Source: CALFMR01 sp035550595
GTDB lineage: Bacteria; Acidobacteriota; Vicinamibacteria; Vicinamibacterales; SCN-69-37
DNA length: 46,019 nucleotides
Assembly (NCBI GenBank): GCA_035550595.1
Contig: DASZOV010000011.1
Location: 1-46,019, forward strand
Direction: 5' to 3'
Below are positions 1-8,687 of the stretch, piece by piece. The number at the start of each line of letters is the position of its first letter. Positions within the stretch are counted from its first letter, which is position 1. The translations under genes and the position numbers were made by a program. The notes beneath the pieces were generated by a model. The model saw only the letters and a program-made list of their open reading frames with translations. It made no database searches and was not told the DNA's origin.

Positions 1-93
1 CACCTGATTCTTGACGAACCCTTTCGTCGCGCATGCCGACGACCCTGCGGCGGCCAGCGCGAACGCCGTAACGACGAGAAGTGACTTCTGCAT
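1..93 (-). CDS. Envelope lipoprotein, N-terminal part only (runs off the window)
   Basis: The minus strand carries an ATG at 93 with an AGGAGG ribosome-binding site just upstream (about 98-103). The 31 visible codons begin MQKSLLVVTAFALAA and continue to a lipobox-like SSAC with Cys21, so this looks like a lipoprotein signal peptide of an envelope protein. After the cysteine the protein reads ATKGFVKNQV, which resembles the mature start of OmpA-family lipoproteins I know from Acidobacteriota, but the domain that would prove this lies outside the window. It follows the VWA gene by 19 bp on the same strand and is probably co-transcribed with it. Confidence 0.7.
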   Translation of the reverse strand, partial: MQKSLLVVTAFALAAAGSSACATKGFVKNQV

Positions 94-112
94 ACAATCC
101 TCCTGGAACGAC

Positions 113-1111
113 CTACAGACCAGCCGGCGACGCGTCCACGACGTATCCGCTGCGCGTCCGCACGACGAGACTCGCGTCCCGCGTGCGCAACTCGATCGGA
201 TGCCATCCCGGCTGTGTCCCCGGCGCGAAGGCAATCAAGTACTGTTGACGAAGATCCGAGACAATCTGACGGGCCGCCAGGCTCGACTGCGATGGCCCGA
301 TGCCCACGTACAGCTCCCCGCCGGTCCATCGCGCGAGGTTGCCGAGCGGGCCGTGCGTCGCGGCGTCGAGCAGCCGCGCGTCATCGACCGTCGTCTGTCC
401 CGATCGATCGAACGGAGAGACGACGACGATGATGTAGACCGGCACGTCGATGCTGCTCGCGATGCCGGAGACTTCCGACGCCGTGAGATGGCTCGCGTTG
501 TCGGCGCCGTCGGTGAGCGCCACGACCGCGCGACGTCCGCCGGTCGACGCGGCGAGCGTGCGGCCCGTTTCGGCAATCGCGTCGAAGAGCGAGGTCGCGC
601 CGTACGGCCGGCGCACCGCGTCGAGCTCGGCGAGGATGTCACCCGGCGCGGGCGCGAGCGGCTGCAGCTCGTGCAGCGTGCGATCGAAGACGTAGAGGCC
701 CGCGCGGTCCGTGCCCGGCGTGAGCCAGCTCAGAAGCTGTCGGACGTTGTCGTGCGCCGCCTGCCGCCGCGCGGCGACATCCATGCTGCCGCTGAAGTCG
801 ACGAGGAACGCCAGGTTCACCGGGCTCGACTCGGTGCGAAAATCTTCGATGGCGCGGGGATGTCCAGAGTCGAGGAGCACGAAGTCGTCGGCCTTGAGAT
901 TCGTCACTGGTTTGCCGTGGCGCGTCTTGACCACGGCGGATAACGCCACGCGATCGATCGATGCCCGAAACGTCGGACGGGCGGCCGGTTGCTGGGCAGC
1001 GCCAGAGGTCGCCGACCAAGCCAGGAGCAGCAAGGGGAGGAGCAAGCCGCGTCGCACGGCGGCCCAGGACTTCAACTTCCTTGCCAACCCTGCGACCCGT
1101 CGAATTCTCAC
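113..1111 (-). CDS. Secreted VWA domain protein (Acidobacteria-type)
   Basis: A 332-residue protein with an N-terminal signal peptide (hydrophobic run around residues 23-38, then SGAAQQ). A von Willebrand factor A fold follows: the metal-binding MIDAS motif DFSGSMD is near residue 108 and VVALTDGADN is further on. The region before the VWA domain (residues 48-100, containing KADDFVLLDSG) matches the layout of the VWA proteins abundant in Acidobacteriota. These are presumed cell-surface or periplasmic binding proteins; the ligand is unknown. The start is GTG at 1111 with no convincing ribosome-binding site, so a downstream TTG or GTG within the first 20 codons is possible. It is divergent from the gene at 1234 and precedes the partial lipoprotein by 19 bp. 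Confidence 0.85.
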   Translation of the reverse strand: MRIRRVAGLARKLKSWAAVRRGLLLPLLLLAWSATSGAAQQPAARPTFRASIDRVALSAVVKTRHGKPVTNLKADDFVLLDSGHPRAIEDFRTESSPVNLAFLVDFSGSMDVAARRQAAHDNVRQLLSWLTPGTDRAGLYVFDRTLHELQPLAPAPGDILAELDAVRRPYGATSLFDAIAETGRTLAASTGGRRAVVALTDGADNASHLTASEVSGIASSIDVPVYIIVVVSPFDRSGQTTVDDARLLDAATHGPLGNLARWTGGELYVGIGPSQSSLAARQIVSDLRQQYLIAFAPGTQPGWHPIELRTRDASLVVRTRSGYVVDASPAGL

Positions 1112-1113
1112 GG

Positions 1114-1127
1114 GAAATCGTGATTTC
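1114..1127. promoter_or_regulatory. Short palindrome in divergent promoter region
   Basis: GAAATC-GT-GATTTC is a perfect 6-bp inverted repeat with a 2-bp centre, directly upstream of the VWA start at 1111 and within the 122-bp gap before the gene at 1234. A TTGACA (-35-like) sequence lies at 1181-1186 pointing toward the plus-strand gene, but no good -10 box follows it. The palindrome could be an operator. This is inference from symmetry and position only. Confidence 0.3.
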
Positions 1128-1233
1128 TCGTCGCGCGCGCGTGCGGCGTGTAAGAGTTACGCCGTGCGGCGCATGGAAATTTGACACCCGGCGGCTCGTC
1201 GGCACACGCTCGATGCCGCATGGAGAATGTCCG

Positions 1234-2106
1234 ATGACGAATCGAAGCCGTGCGGTTCGCGCCCTCGTCGGGCCGGCCACGGCCATCCTGTTCTTGGCGG
1301 TGGCCGCACGCGTTGCGGCGCAGAGCAAGGCGCCCGACCCGGTGTCGCAGGCGCGGCAGTTCTACAACGACCAGCGCTACGACGACGCGATCCGGATCGC
1401 CGACCAGGTGCGCCACTCGCCCGCGCTCGCCGACGCCGCGTCGGTCGTCTTCGCGCGCGCGCACCTCGAGCGCTTCCGCATGACAGCCGATCGCGCCGAC
1501 CTCGCGGCCGCGCGCGAGGCGCTGAAGGCCATCGATGCGACCCGGCTGTCGCCACGCGACGAGGTGGAGCTCGAGATTGGTTTGGGCGAGTCGCTCTATC
1601 TCGACGACGACTACGCGTTCGACGATCGCTACAGCGCCGCGGCCGAAGAGTTCGAGTTGGCGCTCGGCCACGCGGATCTGCTCGACGAGACGAGCCGCGA
1701 TCTCCTGTTCGACTGGTGGGCGCAATCACTCGATCGTCAAGCGCAGCAGGGGCCGGAGACCGATCGCCATCCGATCTACCAGCGCGTCGTCGATCGCGCG
1801 GCCGCTGAGCTGGCGCGGTCGAGCGCGTCCTTGTCGGCGACCTACTGGCTGGCCGCCGGCGCGCGCGGCATCGACGATCTGCCGCGTGCTCTCGGCGCCG
1901 CGGTCGCGGGCTGGGTCCGCGCGGGCACGTTCGGCGCACGCGGCGACGCGCTGCGTGAAGATCTCGATCGATTGATCGTGCAGGTCATCCTCCCCGAACG
2001 CGCCCAGCAACTCGCCTTCGGCGCCGACCCGCACCCGGCGCTCGAGCTGCTGCAGAAACAGTGGACGGACGTGAAGGAGAAGTGGGGGAAGGGGGAAGGG
2101 CAGTAG
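1234..2106 (+). CDS. Secreted alpha-helical (TPR-like) protein of unknown function
   Basis: A 290-residue protein starting at ATG 1234 with GGAGA 8 nt upstream. The frame is open further upstream, but a signal peptide (AILFLAVAARVAAQ) begins only at this start. The mature part is rich in Ala, Asp and Arg and contains helix pairs typical of TPR-like scaffolds, for example QARQFYNDQRYDDAIRIAD near residue 42 and AAEEFELALGHADLLDE near residue 143. I recognise no catalytic motif. It is probably a periplasmic scaffold or binding protein. It is transcribed away from the VWA gene, and a family A repeat begins 3 bp after its stop codon. Confidence 0.75.
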   Translation: MTNRSRAVRALVGPATAILFLAVAARVAAQSKAPDPVSQARQFYNDQRYDDAIRIADQVRHSPALADAASVVFARAHLERFRMTADRADLAAAREALKAIDATRLSPRDEVELEIGLGESLYLDDDYAFDDRYSAAAEEFELALGHADLLDETSRDLLFDWWAQSLDRQAQQGPETDRHPIYQRVVDRAAAELARSSASLSATYWLAAGARGIDDLPRALGAAVAGWVRAGTFGARGDALREDLDRLIVQVILPERAQQLAFGADPHPALELLQKQWTDVKEKWGKGEGQ

Positions 2107-2108
2107 TG

Positions 2109-2268
2109 GTCAACTTCGAACTGTGAACTTCGAACTTCGAAAGGGTTCTCCCTGGGTCTGAAGACCTGGGGCTCCACAGAGGTTCGACGTCGCGCGCGTC
2201 ATGGAGCCCTGAGCCTTCAGGCTCAGGGAACCCGGAACCAAGTTCGAAGTTCGAAGTTCGCAGTTGAC
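2109..2268. repeat. Family A inverted repeat element, copy A1
   Basis: A roughly 160-bp composite palindrome fills the gap between convergent genes. The outer arms are 2109-2141 (GTCAACTTCGAACTGTGAAC and further TTCGAA units) and 2240-2268 (the inverted arm ending GCAGTTGAC). Between them sit two hairpins in opposite orientation: CCTGGGTC-TGAA-GACCTGGG near 2151-2170 (with G-U pairs) and the perfect stem CCCTGAGCC-TTCA-GGCTCAGGG near 2207-2228. The whole element can fold in both transcripts, so bidirectional termination is a plausible role. Confidence 0.85.
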
Positions 2269-2275
2269 GCGAGTC

Positions 2276-2827
2276 TTACCCCTTCACCAACTCACTCGCC
2301 ACTGCGGCGGCCTTCTCCGCGAGGCTTTCGGCCAGCATGTAGTTCTTGATCGCGAGCGCGTTCTTCGCGCTGCGGATGAAGCCCTGCGCGCTTTCGTACT
2401 GCGCGCGCGCCTGCGGGCTGAGCGACGGGTACTGGACGTGATCGAGATCGCGCTGTGCCTGACCGAGCAGCGTCTGCGTCTTCTGTGCGAGCGCGTTGCT
2501 GTCGGTCGTCGTCTGGAGCACCGGCGCGGGCGTTGGCGCGGCTTCGTGCTCGGGGGGCGTCGGCGTGCTCGCGGGCGGACGTGATGTCGCCGGCTCGCGT
2601 GTGCGCGGTGGCGCCGCGGGCGGCTCGACCGGAGGAGGTTCTGGCGGCGGCAGCGGTTCGGGCTCGGGCAGCGTGACCGGGATCGTCACGCGCACCGGCG
2701 GCGGCGGCATCAGCATCGTCGTCACCGGCGGCGTCTTGGCGTGCATCGACGCGCAGCCACTCACCGCAAGCGACAGGACAAGCACGACGGGACACCACGC
2801 CAGAGCGCGGGAGGGCACGTTCAGCAT
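2276..2827 (-). CDS. Proline-rich lipoprotein with C-terminal helical domain
   Basis: A 183-residue lipoprotein. The signal peptide ends in the lipobox VSGC with Cys25. Residues about 30-100 form a very Pro-rich linker (runs such as PEPEPLPPPEPPPVEPP) that could span periplasm or peptidoglycan. Residues about 110-183 form an amphipathic helical region (QYESAQGFIRSAKNAL) resembling DUF4398-type lipoproteins. The start codon overlaps the kinase stop codon (TAATG), so translation is probably coupled. It is the last gene of a regulator-kinase-lipoprotein operon and may be an accessory to signalling, although no direct function is known. Confidence 0.8.
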   Translation of the reverse strand: MLNVPSRALAWCPVVLVLSLAVSGCASMHAKTPPVTTMLMPPPPVRVTIPVTLPEPEPLPPPEPPPVEPPAAPPRTREPATSRPPASTPTPPEHEAAPTPAPVLQTTTDSNALAQKTQTLLGQAQRDLDHVQYPSLSPQARAQYESAQGFIRSAKNALAIKNYMLAESLAEKAAAVASELVKG

Positions 2828-4680
2828 TATGACGCAGGCGCCGCGTGCGTGCCGTCGTCATCGGCCGTGTCGCGAAGGCCGAGCGGACCACTCGACGGCC
2901 GGACGCGTCGGCCGACTGGCGGCGCTTCCCGGAGAAGCAGACGGAACGTCGTCCCGCGACCGGGCGCCGATTGCACTTCGATCTCGCCGTCGTGCAACTG
3001 CACCGTCCGATAGACCAGCGACAGACCGATGCCGCTGCCGTGTTCTTTCGTCGTGAAATACAGATCGAAGATACGCGCCAGGTCGGCTGGCGTGATGCCG
3101 ACGCCCGTGTCTTCGAAGACGATGGCGATCTGGTGCGCGGGCGTGAGCGACCCAGCGATGCGCAATCGGCCGCCGTTCGGCATCGCCTGACACGCGTTCA
3201 GCGCGAGGTTGAGGAACGCCTGCTGCAGAAGGCCGGGATCGGCGCTCGCCGGCGGCAGATCGGGCGGGAACTCGACGCGGATGTCCACGCCCGACTTGCT
3301 CGCTTCGGCCGAGACGATGGGCAGGATTTCTTCGACGAGGCGGCCGACGGCGACCGGCTGGAGTTGCAGGTCCTCGGGTCGCGTGAATTTCAGGAAGCCC
3401 TGCACGACCTCATCGAGCCGGCGGACTTGCGTCGCGATGACGGCGAGGTGTTCGAGCGCGCCTGGAGAATCGGCGAGCTGCATCTTGAGCAACTCGAGAT
3501 GGATCATCGTCGCGTTGAGCGGATTCTTCACTTCGTGCGCGATGCCCGCCGACAGCCGGCCGAGCGCCGCGAGCTTGCGCGAGTAGCTCAGCGTCGATTC
3601 GACCTGGCTGATGTAGGTGAGATTGCGCGCGACGAGCATGACGCCGAGGATCGCGCCGGCCGCGTCTTCGACCGGATGGGCGAGGAGCAACCGCTCGCCG
3701 CCGCCGGGCACCTGCACCGTCGACGGATCGAGCGACTCGCGCGTGGCGAGCGCGGTTTCGACGGCCACGCGATACGGATGGCCCGCTGGCAGCAGCTCGT
3801 CGATGCGACCGTGTTCCGCGGAGAGCGTCGGCCGCATCGCGGGATTGGCGAAGAGCAGCGTGCCGGACGGACCGAAGAGCGCGACCGCGTCCTCGAGGTT
3901 GTCGACGACCGACTCGAGCGTGGCCTGCTGCGCACCGAGCGTCGTCCGATCCGCGGCGAGCCGCGCGCTGACGGCCTTGAACGAGTCGCCGAGGTCCGCC
4001 AGCTCCGCGCTGCCGGGGAGGTCGACGTCGACGTCCAGCTCGCCGCGTCCGAGCCGCGCGAGGCCGCTGCGAATGACGTGGATGGGCCGCAAGGTGAGTT
4101 GCGCGAGGAGCATGGCGACGAACGACGCGAGGAGGATCGCGGCGAGCGCCGTGATGAGCGGCGTGCGCAATTCGCCCTCGACGCGTTTGCGCAGGAGCAG
4201 CGCCGACACGCCGACGCGCACCGTGCCGAGCTCGGTGTCGCCAATCTTCGGCAACGGGGCGCTGTACTCGAACGATTTGCCGTGCGGCGCATAGATCGCG
4301 CGGATCTGCGCGATCGTGCCGCGGCTCATGAGCGCGACCAGATCGTCGGGCTGCTCGCGCTGTCCGCCGTCACGTTGGATGACGTTCCCTTGGGTGTCGA
4401 CGACCTCCGCGTAGAGCACGTTCTCGTCGTAGGCCGTGCCCTGCAGGATCGATTGCAGGCCCGTGTCGTACTTGAGCGCGAGGATCGGATCGCCGCCCGC
4501 GCGGATCGCGTCGAACGCGCGCTGGCTGATGAGCTTCGCCAGAAGTTCGGCGCGCGCGCGTGTCTCGCCGAGCCAGACGGTCGCGAGCGACGTGAGATAC
4601 CAGCCGCTCAGCAGGATCACCGCCAGGCCGACGATGAACGTCACGCCGAAGACCTGCTTGGTCTTGATGCTCAGCGCCAT
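2827..4680 (-). CDS. Membrane sensor histidine kinase (NtrB-like)
   Basis: A 617-residue kinase. Transmembrane helix 1 lies at about 10-32, a periplasmic sensor region at 35-170 and transmembrane helix 2 at about 175-197. A HAMP linker follows at 198-245 and a PAS-like domain at about 255-355. The phosphoacceptor domain contains H382 in GIAHEVKNPL. The C-terminal ATPase domain has an N box (NLALNACQAMPNGG), DTGVGI, and a G2 box (HGSGIGLSLVYRT). This layout is typical of kinases that pair with sigma-54 activators. That partner lies 46 bp upstream on the same strand, so phosphotransfer to it is expected. The signal sensed cannot be read from the sequence. Confidence 0.92.
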   Translation of the reverse strand: MALSIKTKQVFGVTFIVGLAVILLSGWYLTSLATVWLGETRARAELLAKLISQRAFDAIRAGGDPILALKYDTGLQSILQGTAYDENVLYAEVVDTQGNVIQRDGGQREQPDDLVALMSRGTIAQIRAIYAPHGKSFEYSAPLPKIGDTELGTVRVGVSALLLRKRVEGELRTPLITALAAILLASFVAMLLAQLTLRPIHVIRSGLARLGRGELDVDVDLPGSAELADLGDSFKAVSARLAADRTTLGAQQATLESVVDNLEDAVALFGPSGTLLFANPAMRPTLSAEHGRIDELLPAGHPYRVAVETALATRESLDPSTVQVPGGGERLLLAHPVEDAAGAILGVMLVARNLTYISQVESTLSYSRKLAALGRLSAGIAHEVKNPLNATMIHLELLKMQLADSPGALEHLAVIATQVRRLDEVVQGFLKFTRPEDLQLQPVAVGRLVEEILPIVSAEASKSGVDIRVEFPPDLPPASADPGLLQQAFLNLALNACQAMPNGGRLRIAGSLTPAHQIAIVFEDTGVGITPADLARIFDLYFTTKEHGSGIGLSLVYRTVQLHDGEIEVQSAPGRGTTFRLLLREAPPVGRRVRPSSGPLGLRDTADDDGTHAAPAS

Positions 4681-4726
4681 GTCGCGTGCGAGAGCGGGAG
4701 GAACGCGCGGGCGCGTCGGAATGACG

Positions 4727-6130
<1,404 letters not shown>

Positions 6131-6236
6131 CAAATCTCCTTGGCGGACGGATACCGGCCGCGTGGGCGCGGATGTCCTCCCGAATTGTGGCCTGAAGCGG
6201 CGGCGCCGGCAAACGAAAGACGAGCCCGGCTACCGG

Positions 6237-7373
6237 CTAACCGCGGAGCACGTCTTCGTAGTACGCCTCGTATTGCGGGACGATCGTATCCGTGCAGTAG
6301 CGTTCGCGCACGTCGGCCGCGGCCGCCGTGCCGATCCGCTCGCGCAGCGCGCGGTCGGACAGGAGGTCCAGCGCGCACGACGTCATTCCGTTCACGTCGT
6401 CGACGTCGCGAACGAAGCCGGTGACGCCGTCCTGGATGACTTCCGGCAGGCCGCCGACCCGCGACGCGATCACCGGGACGCGGCACGCCATGGCCTCGAG
6501 CGCCGCCAGGCCGAAGCTTTCCTGCGCCGACGGCAGGAGGAACAAATCCGCGGACGAGAGCCAGGGCACGAGGTCGTGCTGCTCGCCGACGAAGTCGACG
6601 ACCTCGGTGAGCCCGGCGTCGGCCACTTGGCGCTCGACTGCGAAGCGATCCGGGCCATCGCCGATCATCACGAGCCGCGCGCGCTGCCGCTCGCGGATGC
6701 GCCGGAAGATCTCGACGACGACCGGGACGCGTTTGACCGGACGGAAGTTCGAGACGTGGACCACGACCGACTCGCAGTGGTCCATCGAACAGAGCCGCGT
6801 CCGCAGCGCGGCATCGGGCCGGCGCGAATACTCGTCGCAGTCGAGGAAGTTCGGGATGACGCGGATGTCGCGCCGCACGGCGAGCGACGCGATCGTGTCG
6901 CGCTTCAGGCTTTCGGAGACGGCAGTGAGGCCGTCCGACGCCTCGATCGAGAACGCGACGGTATCGACGTACGACGGATCGCTCCCGACGAGCGTGATGT
7001 CCGTCCCGTGCAGCGTCGTCACCGTCTTCGGCGGCCGTTCGCCTTCCGACGTGAGGATGTGCGTGGCGAGATACGCGGCCGTCGCGTGCGGCACGGCATA
7101 GTGCGCGTGCAGGATGTCGAGCCGATGGCGACGCGAGACGCGGACGATGGTGTTCGTGAGCGCGAGCAGATATTGCGGTTCACGGAAGAGCGGATACTGC
7201 GGCGTTTCGACGCGCTCGAAGGTCAGTCGCGGCGTCGCCCAGCGCCAGCGGAAGGGCAGCTCGGCGCTGATGAGGTGGACGTCGTGTCCCCGCCGCGCGA
7301 GCGCGTGCGCGAGCTCCGTGGCGACGACGCCGCTGCCGCCGACCGTCGCGTAGCAGACGATGCCGATTCTCAC
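6237..7373 (-). CDS. bshA: N-acetyl-alpha-D-glucosaminyl L-malate synthase BshA
   Basis: A 378-residue GT4 glycosyltransferase that begins bacillithiol synthesis by joining UDP-GlcNAc to L-malate in the cytoplasm. The N terminus VRIGIVCYATVGGSGVVAT is the hallmark start of BshA. The acceptor domain contains HAHYAVPHA, and the C-terminal nucleotide-sugar site has SAQESFGLAALEAMACRVP. The GTG start at 7373 overlaps the bshB1 stop by 4 nt (GTGA), which fixes the start; the frame remains open upstream but only as a shadow of bshB1. bshC, the cysteine-adding enzyme, is not in the window. The NtrC operon begins 106 bp downstream. Confidence 0.9.
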   Translation of the reverse strand: MRIGIVCYATVGGSGVVATELAHALARRGHDVHLISAELPFRWRWATPRLTFERVETPQYPLFREPQYLLALTNTIVRVSRRHRLDILHAHYAVPHATAAYLATHILTSEGERPPKTVTTLHGTDITLVGSDPSYVDTVAFSIEASDGLTAVSESLKRDTIASLAVRRDIRVIPNFLDCDEYSRRPDAALRTRLCSMDHCESVVVHVSNFRPVKRVPVVVEIFRRIRERQRARLVMIGDGPDRFAVERQVADAGLTEVVDFVGEQHDLVPWLSSADLFLLPSAQESFGLAALEAMACRVPVIASRVGGLPEVIQDGVTGFVRDVDDVNGMTSCALDLLSDRALRERIGTAAAADVRERYCTDTIVPQYEAYYEDVLRG

Positions 7374-8074
7374 GGTTCGCTCCGGAAGAGCGAGGCGCGG
7401 CGGACCGGCTCGCGGACGATGAGGCCCTCGGCGAACGCGACGCCGGTCTGGGCGCCGAACTGCGCGTCGCGGCTCTCGATGAGCTGGCGGAAGGTCGAGA
7501 CGTTCAGGCGCGTCGCGACGGTCGCTTCCGACTGCCGCGAGAACTGGCTGCGATGGCAGGCGAGCGCGGCGCGCTTCGTCTCGTAGTGGGCCGAGACGTC
7601 GATGACGAACGACGGCGCGGCCGACTGATTGAGGAAGTAGTAGCAGGTCCACTCGGGCCGCCAGGGATCGGCGCCCGTCTCGATGCGCCGCAGCCCGCTC
7701 TGGAAGAGCGCCAAGTCGAGCACGCGACTGGCGGCGATGTGGTCGGGGTGTCGATCCTCCCAGTAGGGAATCGCCACCGCGCGCGGCCGCTCGCGCCGGA
7801 TGAGGTCGATGGCCTGTCGCAGCCGCGCTGGCTCGGGCGTGATGCCGCCGTCGGGCCAGTGGAGGTTTTCGCGCCAGGCGGCGCCGAGCACGCGCGCGGC
7901 CTCGAGCGCCTCGTCACGGCGCTCCTCGGGCGTCCCGTTCGTCCCGAGCTCGCCGGCCGTCAGGTCGCAGAGCCCCACCGCACGCCCCGCCGCCGTATGC
8001 GCCGCAATCGTGCCGCCTAGGCCGATCTCAAGATCATCAGGATGCGGACCGAACACCAACAGATCGACGGACAT
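7370..8074 (-). CDS. bshB1: Bacillithiol biosynthesis deacetylase BshB1
   Basis: A 234-residue zinc deacetylase of the LmbE/PIG-L family that removes acetate from GlcNAc-malate, the second step of bacillithiol synthesis. The zinc motif HPDD is at residues 11-14 (GPHPDDLEIGLGGT), and the second motif HPDH is at 109-112. The combination with the overlapping bshA gene makes the pathway assignment strong. The ATG start is at 8074. A family B repeat separates it from the divergent padR gene. Confidence 0.9.
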   Translation of the reverse strand: MSVDLLVFGPHPDDLEIGLGGTIAAHTAAGRAVGLCDLTAGELGTNGTPEERRDEALEAARVLGAAWRENLHWPDGGITPEPARLRQAIDLIRRERPRAVAIPYWEDRHPDHIAASRVLDLALFQSGLRRIETGADPWRPEWTCYYFLNQSAAPSFVIDVSAHYETKRAALACHRSQFSRQSEATVATRLNVSTFRQLIESRDAQFGAQTGVAFAEGLIVREPVRRASLFRSEP

Positions 8075-8100
8075 GGTTCATGACTGTATCAGGACGAGGG

Positions 8101-8229
8101 ACAGACGACAGAGGGCGGGGGACAGGGGCAGAACTGAAAAAGATGACACCGCGAGCCCCCGAGCGAGAGCGAGGGCGACGAAGCGCGAAGGCGCCGGGTG
8201 GGGCCCCCCGCCATTGCAAGGAAGATGAC
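8101..8229 (-). repeat. Family B repeat, copy B1 with tail
   Basis: A single unit in inverted orientation. It begins with a purine-rich tail (about 8101-8137, GACAG-type repeats), then the core 8141-8229 bounded by AGATGACACC and GAAGATGACT. The core contains the GC-rich block shared with other copies (GAGCGAGGG and GGTGGGGCCCC). It lies in the 235-bp divergent gap between bshB1 and padR. Confidence 0.8.
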
Positions 8230-8280
8230 TGCCCACAAACCAATTGACAGCCTCCCTCGAACCGACGAAACTTCTCGATG

Positions 8281-8297
8281 GCATAGTTCGTCTATGC
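8281..8297. promoter_or_regulatory. Candidate PadR operator upstream of padR
   Basis: GCATAG-TTCGT-CTATGC is a perfect 6-bp inverted repeat with a 5-bp centre, ending 12 bp before the padR start codon. PadR-family repressors commonly bind dyads in their own promoters, so autoregulation of the padR-permease operon is a reasonable inference. A TTGACA sequence at 8244-8249 could be the -35 box, but no clear -10 box is visible. Confidence 0.5.
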
Positions 8298-8309
8298 AAA
8301 GGGAAGCTG

Positions 8310-8663
8310 ATGAAAGACGCGAAGAAGACGAAGACCAAGAACGAGCTGCTGCCGGGCACGCTCGAAATGCTGATCCTCAAGACGCTGTCGACGAAGGCGA
8401 TGCACGGCTACGGCATCGCGCAGCACATCCAGACGCTGTCGGCCGACGTGCTGACGATTGAAGAGGGGTCGCTGTATCCGGCGCTGCAGCGAATGCTCGT
8501 CAAGGGCTGGGTATCGGCCGAATGGAAGTTGTCGGCGAACAACCGGCGCGCGCGCTTCTACACGCTCACGATGGCTGGCAAGAAACAGCTTGGCGTCGAG
8601 GCCTCGCGATTCTCCGAGATGTTCGGCGCGATCAGCCGCGTGATGCAGATGAAGACAACGTAG
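8310..8663 (+). CDS. PadR family transcriptional regulator
   Basis: A 117-residue winged-helix regulator. Conserved PadR features are LLPGTLEMLILKTL near residues 13-26, HGYGIAQHI near 32-40, and EEGSLYPALQRML near 50-62, followed by the wing RRARFYTLTMAGKKQL. The start is ATG 8310 with GGGAAG upstream; the open frame begins earlier but that part resembles no PadR N terminus. It is followed 24 bp later by an ADOP permease, the standard partner in Acidobacteriota, and probably controls that operon through the dyad at 8281-8297. Confidence 0.92.
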   Translation: MKDAKKTKTKNELLPGTLEMLILKTLSTKAMHGYGIAQHIQTLSADVLTIEEGSLYPALQRMLVKGWVSAEWKLSANNRRARFYTLTMAGKKQLGVEASRFSEMFGAISRVMQMKTT

Positions 8664-8687
8664 CGGCCTGACGCTCAGGGGGCTGTA

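Noticed and set aside
2109..2268. CRISPR-like array because of short regularly repeated words in family A arms
   Set aside because: The units are 8-16 bp without unique spacers, arranged as inverted arms; no cas gene is present.
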